A DNA stretch of 17,635 nucleotides from Bacteroidota bacterium (GCA_963169595.1 CAUJFM010000316.1:1-17635); one strand, 5' to 3'; positions 1-6,155 are shown, numbered from the stretch's first letter. Program-made: numbers and translations. Notes: generated by a model from the sequence alone, not told the origin.

Positions 1-225
1 CAGGCGGTCGCGCAGCAGGAAGATGTAGGTGCCGCCACCGAGCAGTCCGGCAAAGAAGCCGATGAGCACGTGGCCATCGATCCGCTGGCGCAGGCTCGCG
101 GCAATGCCGGCCTCGGCCAGCACATTGTGCTCGAACAGCGCCGCCAGCACCCCCACCAGCACCCAGATGCCCGTGATGCGCGCGGTGCGCAACAGGCGAA
201 GGCGGACGCGGGACAAGGGGTTCAT
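1..225 (-). CDS. Partial membrane protein (N-terminal 75 residues), function unknown
   Basis: Reading leftward from an ATG at 225, the frame stays open for 75 codons to the window edge, so only the N-terminus is present. It begins MNPLSRVRLRLLRTARITG and has two hydrophobic stretches, at about residues 17-31 and 51-69, separated by a short polar segment. A basic N-terminus followed by two membrane helices resembles the anchor of Bacteroidota membrane-bound sensor or cyclase proteins, but no catalytic domain is visible and that comparison is weak. A TATCTTCG box lies 10 bp upstream of the start, consistent with a Bacteroidota promoter and a very short leader. The upstream neighbour on the same strand (273-638) is 47 bp away. 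The gene is probably real; its function cannot be assigned from this fragment. Confidence 0.7.
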   Translation of the reverse strand, partial: MNPLSRVRLRLLRTARITGIWVLVGVLAALFEHNVLAEAGIAASLRQRIDGHVLIGFFAGLLGGGTYIFLLRDRL

Positions 226-234
226 GATGGGCGG

Positions 235-242
235 CGAAGATA
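235..242 (-). promoter_or_regulatory. Candidate -7 promoter box TATCTTCG for the leftward gene at 225
   Basis: On the minus strand the sequence reads TATCTTCGCCGCC just upstream of the start codon at 225. The first eight bases match the Bacteroidota -7 consensus TAnnTTTG at five of six fixed positions. The same 13 bases occur at 6820-6832 before the DoxX-like gene. A -33 element is weak (a TTAA about 20 bp upstream). Its position implies a very short leader. Confidence 0.45.
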
Positions 243-272
243 GACGGGCACTGTTGGCCCCGTGTTAAGCCC

Positions 273-638
273 TTAGCCGCGTTGCGATCCCTGGCCGCGC
301 TCCCGGCGCAGCTGGCGCGGCCATTCCACCGCGTAGAACCAGCTCACGGTGAGCAATCCCGCGATGAAGAAGGTGGCCACCAGCGGCCGCGTGCCGTCCT
401 CCAGGAAGAACTCGCCGATCATCCAGGTACCGTTGGCCAGGATCCAGAACACCACGGCCACGCTGTGCAGCAGTTCGCCCAGCACGCCCCGGCTGCGCCA
501 GGCGATGTACACGGCCATGGCCACCGTGGGCACCACCATGATCATCCCGGCCAGCTTCAGGTCCATCACCCAGCAGAGGTCCTTCAGCAACCACAGCACG
601 ATGTGGAAGTTCTCGCTGGCTCTGAGGGAACGGACCAT
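273..638 (-). CDS. Small integral membrane protein, function unknown
   Basis: The gene encodes 121 residues from an ATG at 638. The start was chosen because the much longer upstream extension of this frame is antisense to the gene at 726 and has no membrane-protein character. The protein begins MVRSLRASENFHIVLWLLKD and has three predicted membrane helices, at about residues 28-47, 55-73 and 85-103. It ends in a basic tail (RQLRRERGQGSQRG) likely to be cytoplasmic. No catalytic motif was recognised. A CATCTTTG box lies 15 bp upstream of the start on the minus strand, in the divergent region shared with paralogue A. The role is unknown; the start and membrane topology are fairly secure. Confidence 0.75.
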   Translation of the reverse strand: MVRSLRASENFHIVLWLLKDLCWVMDLKLAGMIMVVPTVAMAVYIAWRSRGVLGELLHSVAVVFWILANGTWMIGEFFLEDGTRPLVATFFIAGLLTVSWFYAVEWPRQLRRERGQGSQRG

Positions 639-653
639 GGGCTTGGGCGACCA

Positions 654-661
654 CAAAGATG
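654..661 (-). promoter_or_regulatory. Candidate -7 promoter box CATCTTTG for the small membrane protein gene
   Basis: The minus strand reads CATCTTTG, matching TAnnTTTG at five of six fixed positions, and is followed 15 bp later by the ATG at 638. The -33 region is only loosely conserved (a TTC about 18-19 bp upstream). The same eight bases precede tpiA at 8248-8255. Confidence 0.4.
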
Positions 662-700
662 CGTCCGCCGAAGATCCGCGAACTTCGCCCCCGTTCCAAT

Positions 701-708
701 GAGCTTTG
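701..708 (+). promoter_or_regulatory. Weak candidate -7 box GAGCTTTG for paralogue A
   Basis: GAGCTTTG matches TAnnTTTG at five of six fixed positions. It overlaps the in-frame ATG at 699, so if real it would place the transcript start downstream of that ATG and favour translation from 726 or 735. No convincing -33 element is seen. Confidence 0.25.
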
Positions 709-725
709 CAGGTACCGTGGTGAAG

Positions 726-1298
726 ATGGGTGTGATGCGCTGGTGTGTGCTTGGTCTGCTGGGCTTCATGGCCCTGCCGGTGTCCGCTTTCTACATCCAC
801 CTGCATGGGGTGGTGACGGAATACGCCACGGGGGAGGGCATGAAGGGCGTGCAGGTGCGCCTGGTGAAGGACAGCGTGGAGCGGGAGACGGTGATCACCC
901 CCTGGAACGGCACCTACGAGCTGTACCTGGAGCGCGGCTACGACTACATCGTGTGGTTCCATCGCGAGGACCTGGTGACCAAGCACGTCCGCATCGATGC
1001 GCGGAAGATCCCCCTGCGGCCCGATGTGCCGTTCTACGACATGGACCTGCAGATGACCATGTTCACCTGGATCGAGGGCTTCGACTTCAGCATCTTCGAC
1101 CAGCCGGTGGGCATGGCCGAGTACAAGCACACCGTCCGCAACCTGAACTGGGACATCGACTACACCGAGCGCCTGCGGCCCGAGGTGGCGCGGGTGATGA
1201 CGCACTACGAACGCGAGGTGGCCGCACGGCAGAAGGCCACGGTGCGGCAGGGCTCCACAGCGAAACGCAGGGGGGCGAGGAAGCGGGTGTATTTCTGA
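726..1298 (+). CDS. Secreted carboxypeptidase-regulatory/TTR-like beta-sandwich protein (paralogue A)
   Basis: The protein has 190 residues from ATG 726; in-frame ATGs at 699 and 735 are alternatives. The 726 or 735 start leaves a compact signal peptide (hydrophobic run about residues 6-20, cleavage near ALPVSA). The mature part resembles the carboxypeptidase-regulatory / transthyretin-like fold: a HLHGVVTEYATGEGMKGVQV strand pattern, then NGTYELYLE (about 61-69), then VTKHVRID. The C-terminal part carries a signature (YDMDLQMTMF, FDQPVGMAEY, RLRPEV) shared with the gene at 5613 and, in weaker form, with the gene at 2701. The tail is Arg/Lys-rich (RRGARKRVYF). Such domains usually serve as structural or binding modules on the cell envelope. 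No enzyme motif is present and the exact role is unknown. It is divergent from the small membrane protein at 638. Confidence 0.8.
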   Translation: MGVMRWCVLGLLGFMALPVSAFYIHLHGVVTEYATGEGMKGVQVRLVKDSVERETVITPWNGTYELYLERGYDYIVWFHREDLVTKHVRIDARKIPLRPDVPFYDMDLQMTMFTWIEGFDFSIFDQPVGMAEYKHTVRNLNWDIDYTERLRPEVARVMTHYEREVAARQKATVRQGSTAKRRGARKRVYF

Positions 1299-1314
1299 GC
1301 TGGGCAGCGTCCCT

Positions 1315-1322
1315 GATATTTG
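1315..1322 (+). promoter_or_regulatory. Candidate -7 promoter box GATATTTG of the marR gene, inside the operator
   Basis: GATATTTG matches TAnnTTTG at five of six fixed positions. A TTTC at 1292-1295 lies 19 bp upstream, close to the expected -33 spacing for Bacteroidota. The box forms the left edge of the palindrome, so a bound repressor would block it. Confidence 0.4.
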
Positions 1323-1340
1323 TATGGCCATACATATGTC
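1315..1340. promoter_or_regulatory. 26-bp palindrome, presumed MarR operator, upstream copy
   Basis: The core TGTATGGCCATACA (1321-1334) is a perfect 14-bp palindrome. It extends to a 26-bp imperfect palindrome in which 11 of 13 base pairs match; the mismatched pairs are 1317/1338 and 1320/1335. It ends 10 bp before the ATG at 1351 and overlaps a possible -7 box GATATTTG (1315-1322), a typical place for an autoregulatory operator of a dimeric winged-helix repressor. It matches the copy at 1806-1831 at 23 of 26 positions. Binding by the adjacent MarR protein is inferred, not shown. Confidence 0.7.
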
Positions 1341-1350
1341 CGGCCATCCC

Positions 1351-1779
1351 ATGAAAACGCTGCAGGACCAGTTCCACGCTTGTTTGTACTTCAGTTCTTC
1401 CGCTCTGGCCCGTGTCCTGGACCGTTCAGCCAAGGAACTATTCGGGGCTGTGGAGCTCAGTCCCACCCAAGGCTACATCCTGATGGCGGCGCGAAAGGCT
1501 TCAGGCATCACGGTCGGTGACCTGGCACATGTCCTTGTGCTGGACCAATCCACCGTCACCAAGACCTTGGAGAAGATGGAGCTGAAAGGATTGGTGCAAC
1601 GTGAGGTCTTCGGCCGTTCGGTAAGGATCTTCCTGACCCAGGCCGGCGAGCGGAGGGAGGCAGACGCCAAGGCAGCTTGGAAGAAGCTCCGGACAACCTA
1701 TGAACCCCTTGTTGGTCAGGCAGATGTTGTCGCATTGACCGAGGCCTTGGAGAAGGCAAAGCGACCGTTGCTGGTCTGA
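1351..1779 (+). CDS. MarR-family winged-helix transcriptional regulator
   Basis: The protein has 142 residues from ATG 1351. An earlier in-frame ATG at 1324 lies inside the palindromic operator, so it is not preferred. The length fits the MarR family (about 140-150). The order is a dimerisation helix at the N-terminus (MKTLQDQFHACLYFSS), then helix-turn-helix (LSPTQGYILMAARKASGIT; VGDLAHVLVLDQSTVTKTLE), the recognition-helix region QSTVTKTLEKMELKGLVQRE, and the wing FGRSVRIFLTQAGE. The C-terminal helix (residues about 110-142) completes the dimer interface. MarR proteins typically repress their own promoter and respond to small ligands; the ligand is unknown here. The gene stands alone between converging and co-oriented unrelated genes. 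A hand tally gives about 57% GC for 1351-1740, visibly lower than neighbours such as prmA, suggesting a different history. Confidence 0.9.
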   Translation: MKTLQDQFHACLYFSSSALARVLDRSAKELFGAVELSPTQGYILMAARKASGITVGDLAHVLVLDQSTVTKTLEKMELKGLVQREVFGRSVRIFLTQAGERREADAKAAWKKLRTTYEPLVGQADVVALTEALEKAKRPLLV

Positions 1780-1805
1780 TACAGGGCTTAGGCCGCTGTC
1801 GTGCG

Positions 1806-1831
1806 GACATATGTATGGCCATGCATATGTC
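1806..1831. repeat. 26-bp palindrome, second copy of the marR operator sequence, at a convergent gene boundary
   Basis: This near-perfect palindrome has 12 of 13 pairs matching (only 1814/1823 fails). It starts with GACATATGTATGG and its right half is CCATGCATATGTC. It matches the upstream copy (1315-1340) at 23 of 26 positions, centre to centre 491 bp. It lies 26 bp after the marR stop and its last two bases overlap the folP stop codon (1830-1832, minus strand). No promoter use is evident because both flanking genes end here. It could be a second operator, a cruciform or terminator-like element, or a boundary of an inserted cassette. Confidence 0.7.
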
Positions 1832-2681
1832 AGGTCAGGCCCCGGAGCATCCCCCACAACCGCACCACCTCCACGGCCTCCTGCACGTCGTGCACGCGCA
1901 GGATGTCCGCGCCGCGTTCCAAGGCCAGGGTGTTCACCACGGTGGTGCCGTTGAGCGCCTCGGCGGCGGTGATACCCAGCACTTCGTTGATCATGCGTTT
2001 GCGGGACACGCCCACGAGCACGGGCACCCCCAGGGCCTTGATCCGCGTTAGTTCCCTGAGCAACGCGTAGTTGTGCGCGGTGGTCTTGCCGAAGCCGAAG
2101 CCGGGGTCCAGCCACACGTCCGGAATGCCGGCGGTATGGCAGGCGGCCAGCCGGTCGGCCAGGAAGAGCGTCACTTCAGCCGCGACGTCGGTGTACTCTG
2201 GCGCCTGCTGCATGGTGCGTGGTGTGCCCTGCATGTGCATGGCGATGTAGGGCACGTGCAGCGCGGCCACGGTGGACAGCATCGCGGGGTCGAGCAGACC
2301 GGCGCCCACGTCGTTCACCAGACCGGCACCGGCCTCCACGGCCGCGCGGGCCACGTTGGCGCGGTAGGTGTCCACGCTGAGCCACGCCTCGGGGAAGCGG
2401 CGATGGATGGCCTCCACCACCGGCACCACACGCCGCAGTTCCTCATCCTCGGTCACCTCCTCCGCCCCCGGTCGCGTGCTCATGCCGCCGATATCGAGGA
2501 TCGCCGCACCCTCCTTCAGCATCTGCTCGGCGCGGTGCAGCGCTTCGTCGATGTCCACCCGGCTGGCGGCGTGGAAGGAGTCGGGCGTCGCGTTCAGGAT
2601 GCCCATCACCAGCGGGAAGCGGACCTCCTTCAGGTGGTCCTTCACACGAACGGTGCGGGTGGAGCGTGGATGGCTGGACAT
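1830..2681 (-). CDS. folP: Dihydropteroate synthase
   Basis: Dihydropteroate synthase condenses 6-hydroxymethyl-dihydropterin pyrophosphate with p-aminobenzoate in cytoplasmic folate synthesis and is the sulfonamide target. The protein is 283 residues, the usual length. Motifs in order are MGILNATPDSF (26-36), DIGGMSTRPGAEEV (63-76), SVDTYRANVA (102-111), NDVGAG (123-128), IAMHMQGTPRTMQ (146-158), DPGFGFGKTTAHNY (192-205), VGVSRKRM (223-230) and RVHD (262-265). The pterin-site lysine K199 and K228 of SRK are present. Met instead of Glu in the STRPG loop and Ala in NATPDSF are substitutions at otherwise conserved spots; the first of these positions also varies in Bacteroidota. The ATG at 2681 is 19 bp from the divergent start at 2701. 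The gene is convergent with marR. Confidence 0.96.
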   Translation of the reverse strand: MSSHPRSTRTVRVKDHLKEVRFPLVMGILNATPDSFHAASRVDIDEALHRAEQMLKEGAAILDIGGMSTRPGAEEVTEDEELRRVVPVVEAIHRRFPEAWLSVDTYRANVARAAVEAGAGLVNDVGAGLLDPAMLSTVAALHVPYIAMHMQGTPRTMQQAPEYTDVAAEVTLFLADRLAACHTAGIPDVWLDPGFGFGKTTAHNYALLRELTRIKALGVPVLVGVSRKRMINEVLGITAAEALNGTTVVNTLALERGADILRVHDVQEAVEVVRLWGMLRGLT

Positions 2682-2686
2682 GGTTG

Positions 2687-2697
2687 GCGAAATTCGC
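2687..2697. promoter_or_regulatory. 11-bp palindrome in the 19-bp gap between divergent folP and paralogue B
   Basis: GCGAAATTCGC (GCGAA-A-TTCGC) is a perfect inverted repeat with a one-base centre. It occupies most of the space between the folP start (2681) and the ATG at 2701. Either strand gives a loose -7-like string (GAATTTCG or GAAATTCG). Regulatory function is speculative. Confidence 0.25.
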
Positions 2698-2700
2698 ACA

Positions 2701-4095
2701 ATGCGCGCGGCTCGTCGCACGGGTCTGTTGATCGTTCTGCTCCTGTTCGGGGTGGAGGCTGTGGCCATCCGGGTGGAGGGTTTCGTGCGTGACGGGTTCA
2801 CGCGGCTTCCGGTGCGCGGGGCGGTGGTCACCTTGGAACGGCCCGATGCGGCACCTGTGCGGGCGGTCACGCGGATCGATGGGCACTACCGCTTCGAGAT
2901 GCGCGCGGGCGAACGGGCGGTGATCCGTTTCAAGGCCAAAGGCCAGGTGTCGCGATACGTCGTCTTCGATGCCTCCGATGTGCCACGTGAGTGGACCGAT
3001 GCGCTCGAGGCCCGCATGGACATGCGCCTCTATCCGCCGATGGAAGGGTTGGATAGCGCGCTGGTGGCATCCCCGGCAGGAACCTGTGCCTGGAGCGAGG
3101 CGGAAGAGAACATGGTGTGGGACCTGGACCATGCGGCACCCCTGATCGAGCGCTGGCAGATCGCGGCGGAGCTGCACCTGATCGACCATCCGCAGCAGCG
3201 CCCCACGGACGTGCAGCGCTGGATGGCCATCGCTTTCGATCTCATCGTGAACCTGGCCCTCTTCGTGTCCTTTGCGCTGATCGCCTTGTTGTATCTCCTG
3301 CTCAACCGGGCGATCGGTAGGTTGGGCAGGAACCTGCGCCGGCTCCTGTTGTTGGCCGTATTGGCGGGCTCCATCGCCCTCGTCGTGGACCTCGCTTCGG
3401 CGGCCGGGCCCTTGCGTTTCCTGGCCTTCTTCGGAGTGATGAGCGGACTGCTCTCCGGGGTGCTCCTATTGGCAGACCTGCTCGTGGGCGGGGCCGCTCT
3501 GCAGCGTTCAAGCGGGATGGAGGAGGAACTGGACGTTGAAGACGACCTGATGGAGGAAGATCCCGGTCCAAGCTCCGGGTCACGACGCGCGACGTGGTGG
3601 CCGATGGTCGTCTTCTTCGCGGCGGTCTTTGCGCTGATGTTCGAAGGAATTCACGGGCTTGAGAACACATTGGATGTCTGGAGCCTGGCGGGTAAAGGAG
3701 CGGTCGCCGGGCTTGTCGCTGCGGCGGTGGTCGCGTGGTACCGCTCGCCCAAGGTGTTGCGGGCCCACCCGCGCCTGATGGTCTGGTCCGGTGGCGTGTG
3801 GTGGTTCGCCCTGCCCCTGGTGGGCATCGCTTCTGCCTCCTTCCTCAACCGCTCATTCGCGGAGCCGGTGGAACAGTGCCAGGTGTGGCCGGTGGAGGAG
3901 GTGACCCATTCACGCAGAGGCATCAACGTGCGCGTTTCGTGGGCAGGGGAGCGGGAGCGGTTGGAGATGCCGCGTGCCATCAAGGAGCAGCTCACCAACC
4001 TGGACAGCCTGCGCTGCTGCACGCGCGCCGGGCTGCTCGGCCATCCCTTCGTGGTGCGGGTGGAGCCCGTCCTCACCCGCGATCATCCGCGCTGA
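2701..4095 (+). CDS. Exported TTR-like domain fused to six-helix membrane domain (paralogue B)
   Basis: The protein has 464 residues from ATG 2701; an in-frame ATG at 2680 would overlap folP. The order is: signal peptide (about 1-22), a carboxypeptidase-regulatory-like sandwich (23-110; VEGFVRDGFTRLPVRGAVV, DGHYRFEM), and the paralogue signature in weaker form (ARMDMRLYP, SPAGTCAWS, MVWDLDH). Membrane helices follow at about 175-202, 214-234 and 238-262, then an acidic linker (MEEELDVEDDLMEEDP, about 273-288), then helices at 300-320, 328-347 and 360-382. The C-terminal part (about 383-464) is hydrophilic and holds three cysteines (C393 and the pair C439-C440). With a cleaved signal peptide and six helices, the C-terminal part would also be outside the cytoplasm and the acidic linker inside. 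No catalytic motif is recognised. A receptor- or transporter-like role is possible but unproven. Confidence 0.8.
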   Translation: MRAARRTGLLIVLLLFGVEAVAIRVEGFVRDGFTRLPVRGAVVTLERPDAAPVRAVTRIDGHYRFEMRAGERAVIRFKAKGQVSRYVVFDASDVPREWTDALEARMDMRLYPPMEGLDSALVASPAGTCAWSEAEENMVWDLDHAAPLIERWQIAAELHLIDHPQQRPTDVQRWMAIAFDLIVNLALFVSFALIALLYLLLNRAIGRLGRNLRRLLLLAVLAGSIALVVDLASAAGPLRFLAFFGVMSGLLSGVLLLADLLVGGAALQRSSGMEEELDVEDDLMEEDPGPSSGSRRATWWPMVVFFAAVFALMFEGIHGLENTLDVWSLAGKGAVAGLVAAAVVAWYRSPKVLRAHPRLMVWSGGVWWFALPLVGIASASFLNRSFAEPVEQCQVWPVEEVTHSRRGINVRVSWAGERERLEMPRAIKEQLTNLDSLRCCTRAGLLGHPFVVRVEPVLTRDHPR

Positions 4096-4117
4096 GGTCG
4101 TTCCTTTGTGGCCTACC

Positions 4118-4666
4118 ATGGACAGGACCCTCCGCCAATACGATGCGGTCATAGCCGAGTGCATCGGCCTTTTCAGCAAGAAGGCGCACGATTACGGCAC
4201 GGCCTGGCGCATCCTGCGGGTGCCCTCGCTCACGGACCAGATCTACATCAAGGCCCAGCGCATCCGCACCCTGCAGCAGGTGGGGGAGAGCAAGGTGGGC
4301 GAAGGCATCCGGCCCGAGCTTGTCGGCATCATCAACTACGCGGCCATGGCCCTGGTGCAGCTGGACCTGGGCGTGGTGGACAGCCCCGACCTCACCGGTG
4401 AGGCGGCCACCCAGCAGGTGCTGGAGCGCATGCAGCGCGCCCGCGACCTCATGACCCGCAAGAACCACGATTACGGTGAGGCCTGGCGCAGCATGCGCGT
4501 GAGCTCGCTTGTGGACCTCATCCTGATGAAGCTGCTGCGCATCAAGCAGATCGAGGACAACCAGGGCAACACGCTGGTGAGCGAAGGCATCGATGCCAAC
4601 TTTTTTGACATCGTGAACTACGCGGTCTTCGCCATCATCCAACTGGACGAGGCCGGGCAGGCATGA
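4118..4666 (+). CDS. DUF1599 protein with two tandem copies of the domain
   Basis: The protein has 182 residues from ATG 4118, 22 bp after the previous stop. It consists of two homologous halves: residues about 5-85 and 98-178. Each contains HDYG-x-AW (H24-W30 and H117-W123), then RxxxxSLxDxIxxKxxRI, and ends in a VNYA/INYA helix with QLD (IINYAAMALVQLD; DIVNYAVFAIIQLD). DUF1599 (nucleotide modification associated domain 1) is found in Bacteroidota and in some phage-related nucleotide-modification contexts; its biochemical role here is not established. In Bacteroidota it often lies between folP and the DoxX/BT_3928-like gene, as it does here apart from intervening genes. Its stop overlaps the next start by the ATGA at 4663-4666, so the two are likely co-translated. 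Confidence 0.9.
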   Translation: MDRTLRQYDAVIAECIGLFSKKAHDYGTAWRILRVPSLTDQIYIKAQRIRTLQQVGESKVGEGIRPELVGIINYAAMALVQLDLGVVDSPDLTGEAATQQVLERMQRARDLMTRKNHDYGEAWRSMRVSSLVDLILMKLLRIKQIEDNQGNTLVSEGIDANFFDIVNYAVFAIIQLDEAGQA

Positions 4667-4974
4667 TCCTCGTGTTCAAGGGCCGCGGCTGGGTGGTGGC
4701 CGCCAGTGCGATCGGGGCCGGCGTGCTCTGCGCCGTGCTCGACATCCGCGATCCCCGGTGGTTCTGGCCCGTTGTGGGCCTTTCCGGCGTGGTGGACCAT
4801 CAGCTCGGTAGACACTTGGCCCACCAGCCCGGTGAGCTGGTGCAGGACCCGGACACAGGGGCGGTGACGGAGCTGCGGCCCGTCCATACGTTCTTCTGGC
4901 TGCCGCTCACCTACTGGCTGTACATCAAGCTGGCTTTGGCGGCCGCGTTCGTGTACATCGCCGCAGGGCGCTGA
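4663..4974 (+). CDS. Small membrane protein overlapping the DUF1599 gene
   Basis: The protein has 103 residues; the ATG shares ATGA with the stop of the DUF1599 gene, a strong sign of translational coupling. It has hydrophobic stretches at about residues 9-26, 33-44 and 77-100, with a polar loop between (HQLGRHLAHQPGELVQDPDT). No family was recognised. It might support the DUF1599 protein at the membrane, but this rests only on adjacency. Its stop lies 3 bp from the end of the convergent NTF2-like gene, leaving no room for a separate terminator. Confidence 0.75.
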   Translation: MILVFKGRGWVVAASAIGAGVLCAVLDIRDPRWFWPVVGLSGVVDHQLGRHLAHQPGELVQDPDTGAVTELRPVHTFFWLPLTYWLYIKLALAAAFVYIAAGR

Positions 4975-4977
4975 AGA

Positions 4978-5451
4978 TCACTTCAGTGGTCCCAACGGGC
5001 TGGGCGGACAGTCCTTCACCCGCATGGTGAATTGTCCGCCCGTGATCAACCAGCGGCCATCCAACAAGGCCAGTTCGAAAATGTCATGCCCGCAATGACT
5101 GAACTGCCCGTTCACATGGAAGTCATAGGCGGCATGCACCGTGGCCAGGCCATCATGAACGGTCACGTCCACATTCCAGGTGCGCTCCATCAGCCGGTCC
5201 TCCGGATGCCTTGCAATGTCCCGTAGGTAGCGGTCCCGTGCGATCATCTGCACGGTACGCGGATCGCGCTCCTCCACCAGTACGAACTGCGACCCGGGGA
5301 CCATCAGCTGGGCCAGAGCGCTGGTGTCGCTCTGGTTCAGGGCCGTGAAGAAGCGGTCCACTGCGGTGAGCACAGCGCGTTCATCATCGTCTTGGGCCAG
5401 CAGCCCGAACGGGAGGAAAAGCACCAGTGAGGTGAGGAAACGGTGCAGCAC
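4978..5451 (-). CDS. Secreted NTF2-like (DUF4440/SnoaL-type) protein
   Basis: The protein has 157 residues with a GTG start at 5451; no in-frame ATG gives a better N-terminus. A signal peptide of about 20 residues (LHRFLTSLVLFLPFGLLAQ) precedes a mature domain typical of the NTF2-like cone fold: helix DDERAVLTAVDRFFTALNQSD, LAQLM..GSQFVLVEE, then antiparallel strands (TWNVDVTVHDGLATVHAAYDF, GHDIFELALLDGRWLITGG). This family includes small ligand-binding or enzyme-like proteins, but no specific activity can be named. It has Cys residues at about 120 and 148. It faces the small membrane protein at 4974 and is divergent from paralogue C. A TACCTTTC string at 5456-5463 (minus strand) just upstream is a possible promoter box. 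Confidence 0.8.
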   Translation of the reverse strand: MLHRFLTSLVLFLPFGLLAQDDDERAVLTAVDRFFTALNQSDTSALAQLMVPGSQFVLVEERDPRTVQMIARDRYLRDIARHPEDRLMERTWNVDVTVHDGLATVHAAYDFHVNGQFSHCGHDIFELALLDGRWLITGGQFTMRVKDCPPSPLGPLK

Positions 5452-5612
5452 GTGGGAAAGGTACCGTTTGGAGCAGCAGGAGGGGGCCGCTGAACGGGAT
5501 GTTCCGGGTTATGCACTTTAAGCTGTTGGTATCTGCGACCCGCGGCAGGCATCCCTCCCTTGGTGCCCCCTTAGCCGCCCGGATAGTTTCGCCTCCCCAT
5601 TGCCGGGAACCC
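5452..5612. other. Divergent intergenic region between the NTF2-like gene and paralogue C
   Basis: About 160 bp without a credible gene. It holds a candidate rightward promoter at 5560-5591 (separate entry) and a weak leftward TACCTTTC string at 5456-5463. No RNA gene, repeat or strong hairpin was seen. Confidence 0.5.
5560..5591 (+). promoter_or_regulatory. Candidate Bacteroidota promoter for paralogue C
   Basis: A TTG at 5560-5562 is followed after 21 bp by TAGTTTCG (5584-5591), matching TAnnTTTG at five of six fixed positions. The start codon at 5613 is 21 bp beyond the box, a plausible short leader. Confidence 0.4.
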
Positions 5613-6155
5613 ATGCGTACAGCGACCTTCCTCCTTGCGCTCATCACCAGCATCGGCCTCCAAGGCGCCCATCTGCGTGTGCACGGCACGGTCACCGACC
5701 TGGGTACCCGCCAGCCCTTGGAACAGGCCTTGGTACGGGTCTACAAGGATGGTGTGAAGCAGGCGGCGTTCGTTACCGGGAGCGGCGGTCGTTACGCGGT
5801 GGTGCTGGAGAACAATGCGCATTACGTGATCCGCTTCAGCCTGCCTGGCCGTGTGACCAAGTGCTTCGCGGTGGATACCCACGGTCCGGCCTGGGAGAAC
5901 GATGGCCGCACGATGGACCTTGAGGTGGAGATGACCTTGTTCGAGAACCTGCCTGAACTGGACCTGTCCTTCTTCGACCTGCCCATGGGCATCGCCCGCT
6001 TCACGCCCATGACCGGCCATGTGGCCTGGAACGCGGAGTATGAAGGACGGATACGCCCCGAAGCGGACCGGCTGATGGCCGAGGTGACCCAGCTGCGCGA
6101 ACAACAGCGGGTGCTGGCGATGCGATCGGCACAGGCTACGGCATCGCTCCCGTAG
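5613..6155 (+). CDS. Secreted carboxypeptidase-regulatory/TTR-like protein (paralogue C)
   Basis: The protein has 180 residues from ATG 5613. The signal peptide is MRTATFLLALITSIGLQGA. The sandwich domain follows: LRVHGTVTDLGTRQPLEQAL, VRVYKDGV, GGRYAVVLENNAHYVIRF, VTKCFAVD. The C-terminal signature (MDLEVEMTLF at about 101-110, FFDLPMGIARF, WNAEYEGRIRPEAD) aligns with paralogue A (MDLQMTMF, FDQPVGMAEY, YTERLRPEV), so the two are clear homologues with the same architecture. The tail (about 150-175) is helical and Gln/Arg-rich. No enzymatic motif is seen. Inferred location is periplasm or cell surface. The gene is followed by the DinB-like gene on the same strand after 66 bp. Confidence 0.82.
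   Translation: MRTATFLLALITSIGLQGAHLRVHGTVTDLGTRQPLEQALVRVYKDGVKQAAFVTGSGGRYAVVLENNAHYVIRFSLPGRVTKCFAVDTHGPAWENDGRTMDLEVEMTLFENLPELDLSFFDLPMGIARFTPMTGHVAWNAEYEGRIRPEADRLMAEVTQLREQQRVLAMRSAQATASLP

Noticed and set aside
282..698. Upstream extension of the paralogue A frame to 282
   Set aside because: It would place a His/Pro-rich segment before a good signal peptide and overlap the minus-strand membrane protein gene.
1780..1800. Possible hairpin ACAGGGCTTAGGCCGCTGT after marR as a terminator
   Set aside because: The outer four bases pair but the inner arms mismatch, and no T-run follows.
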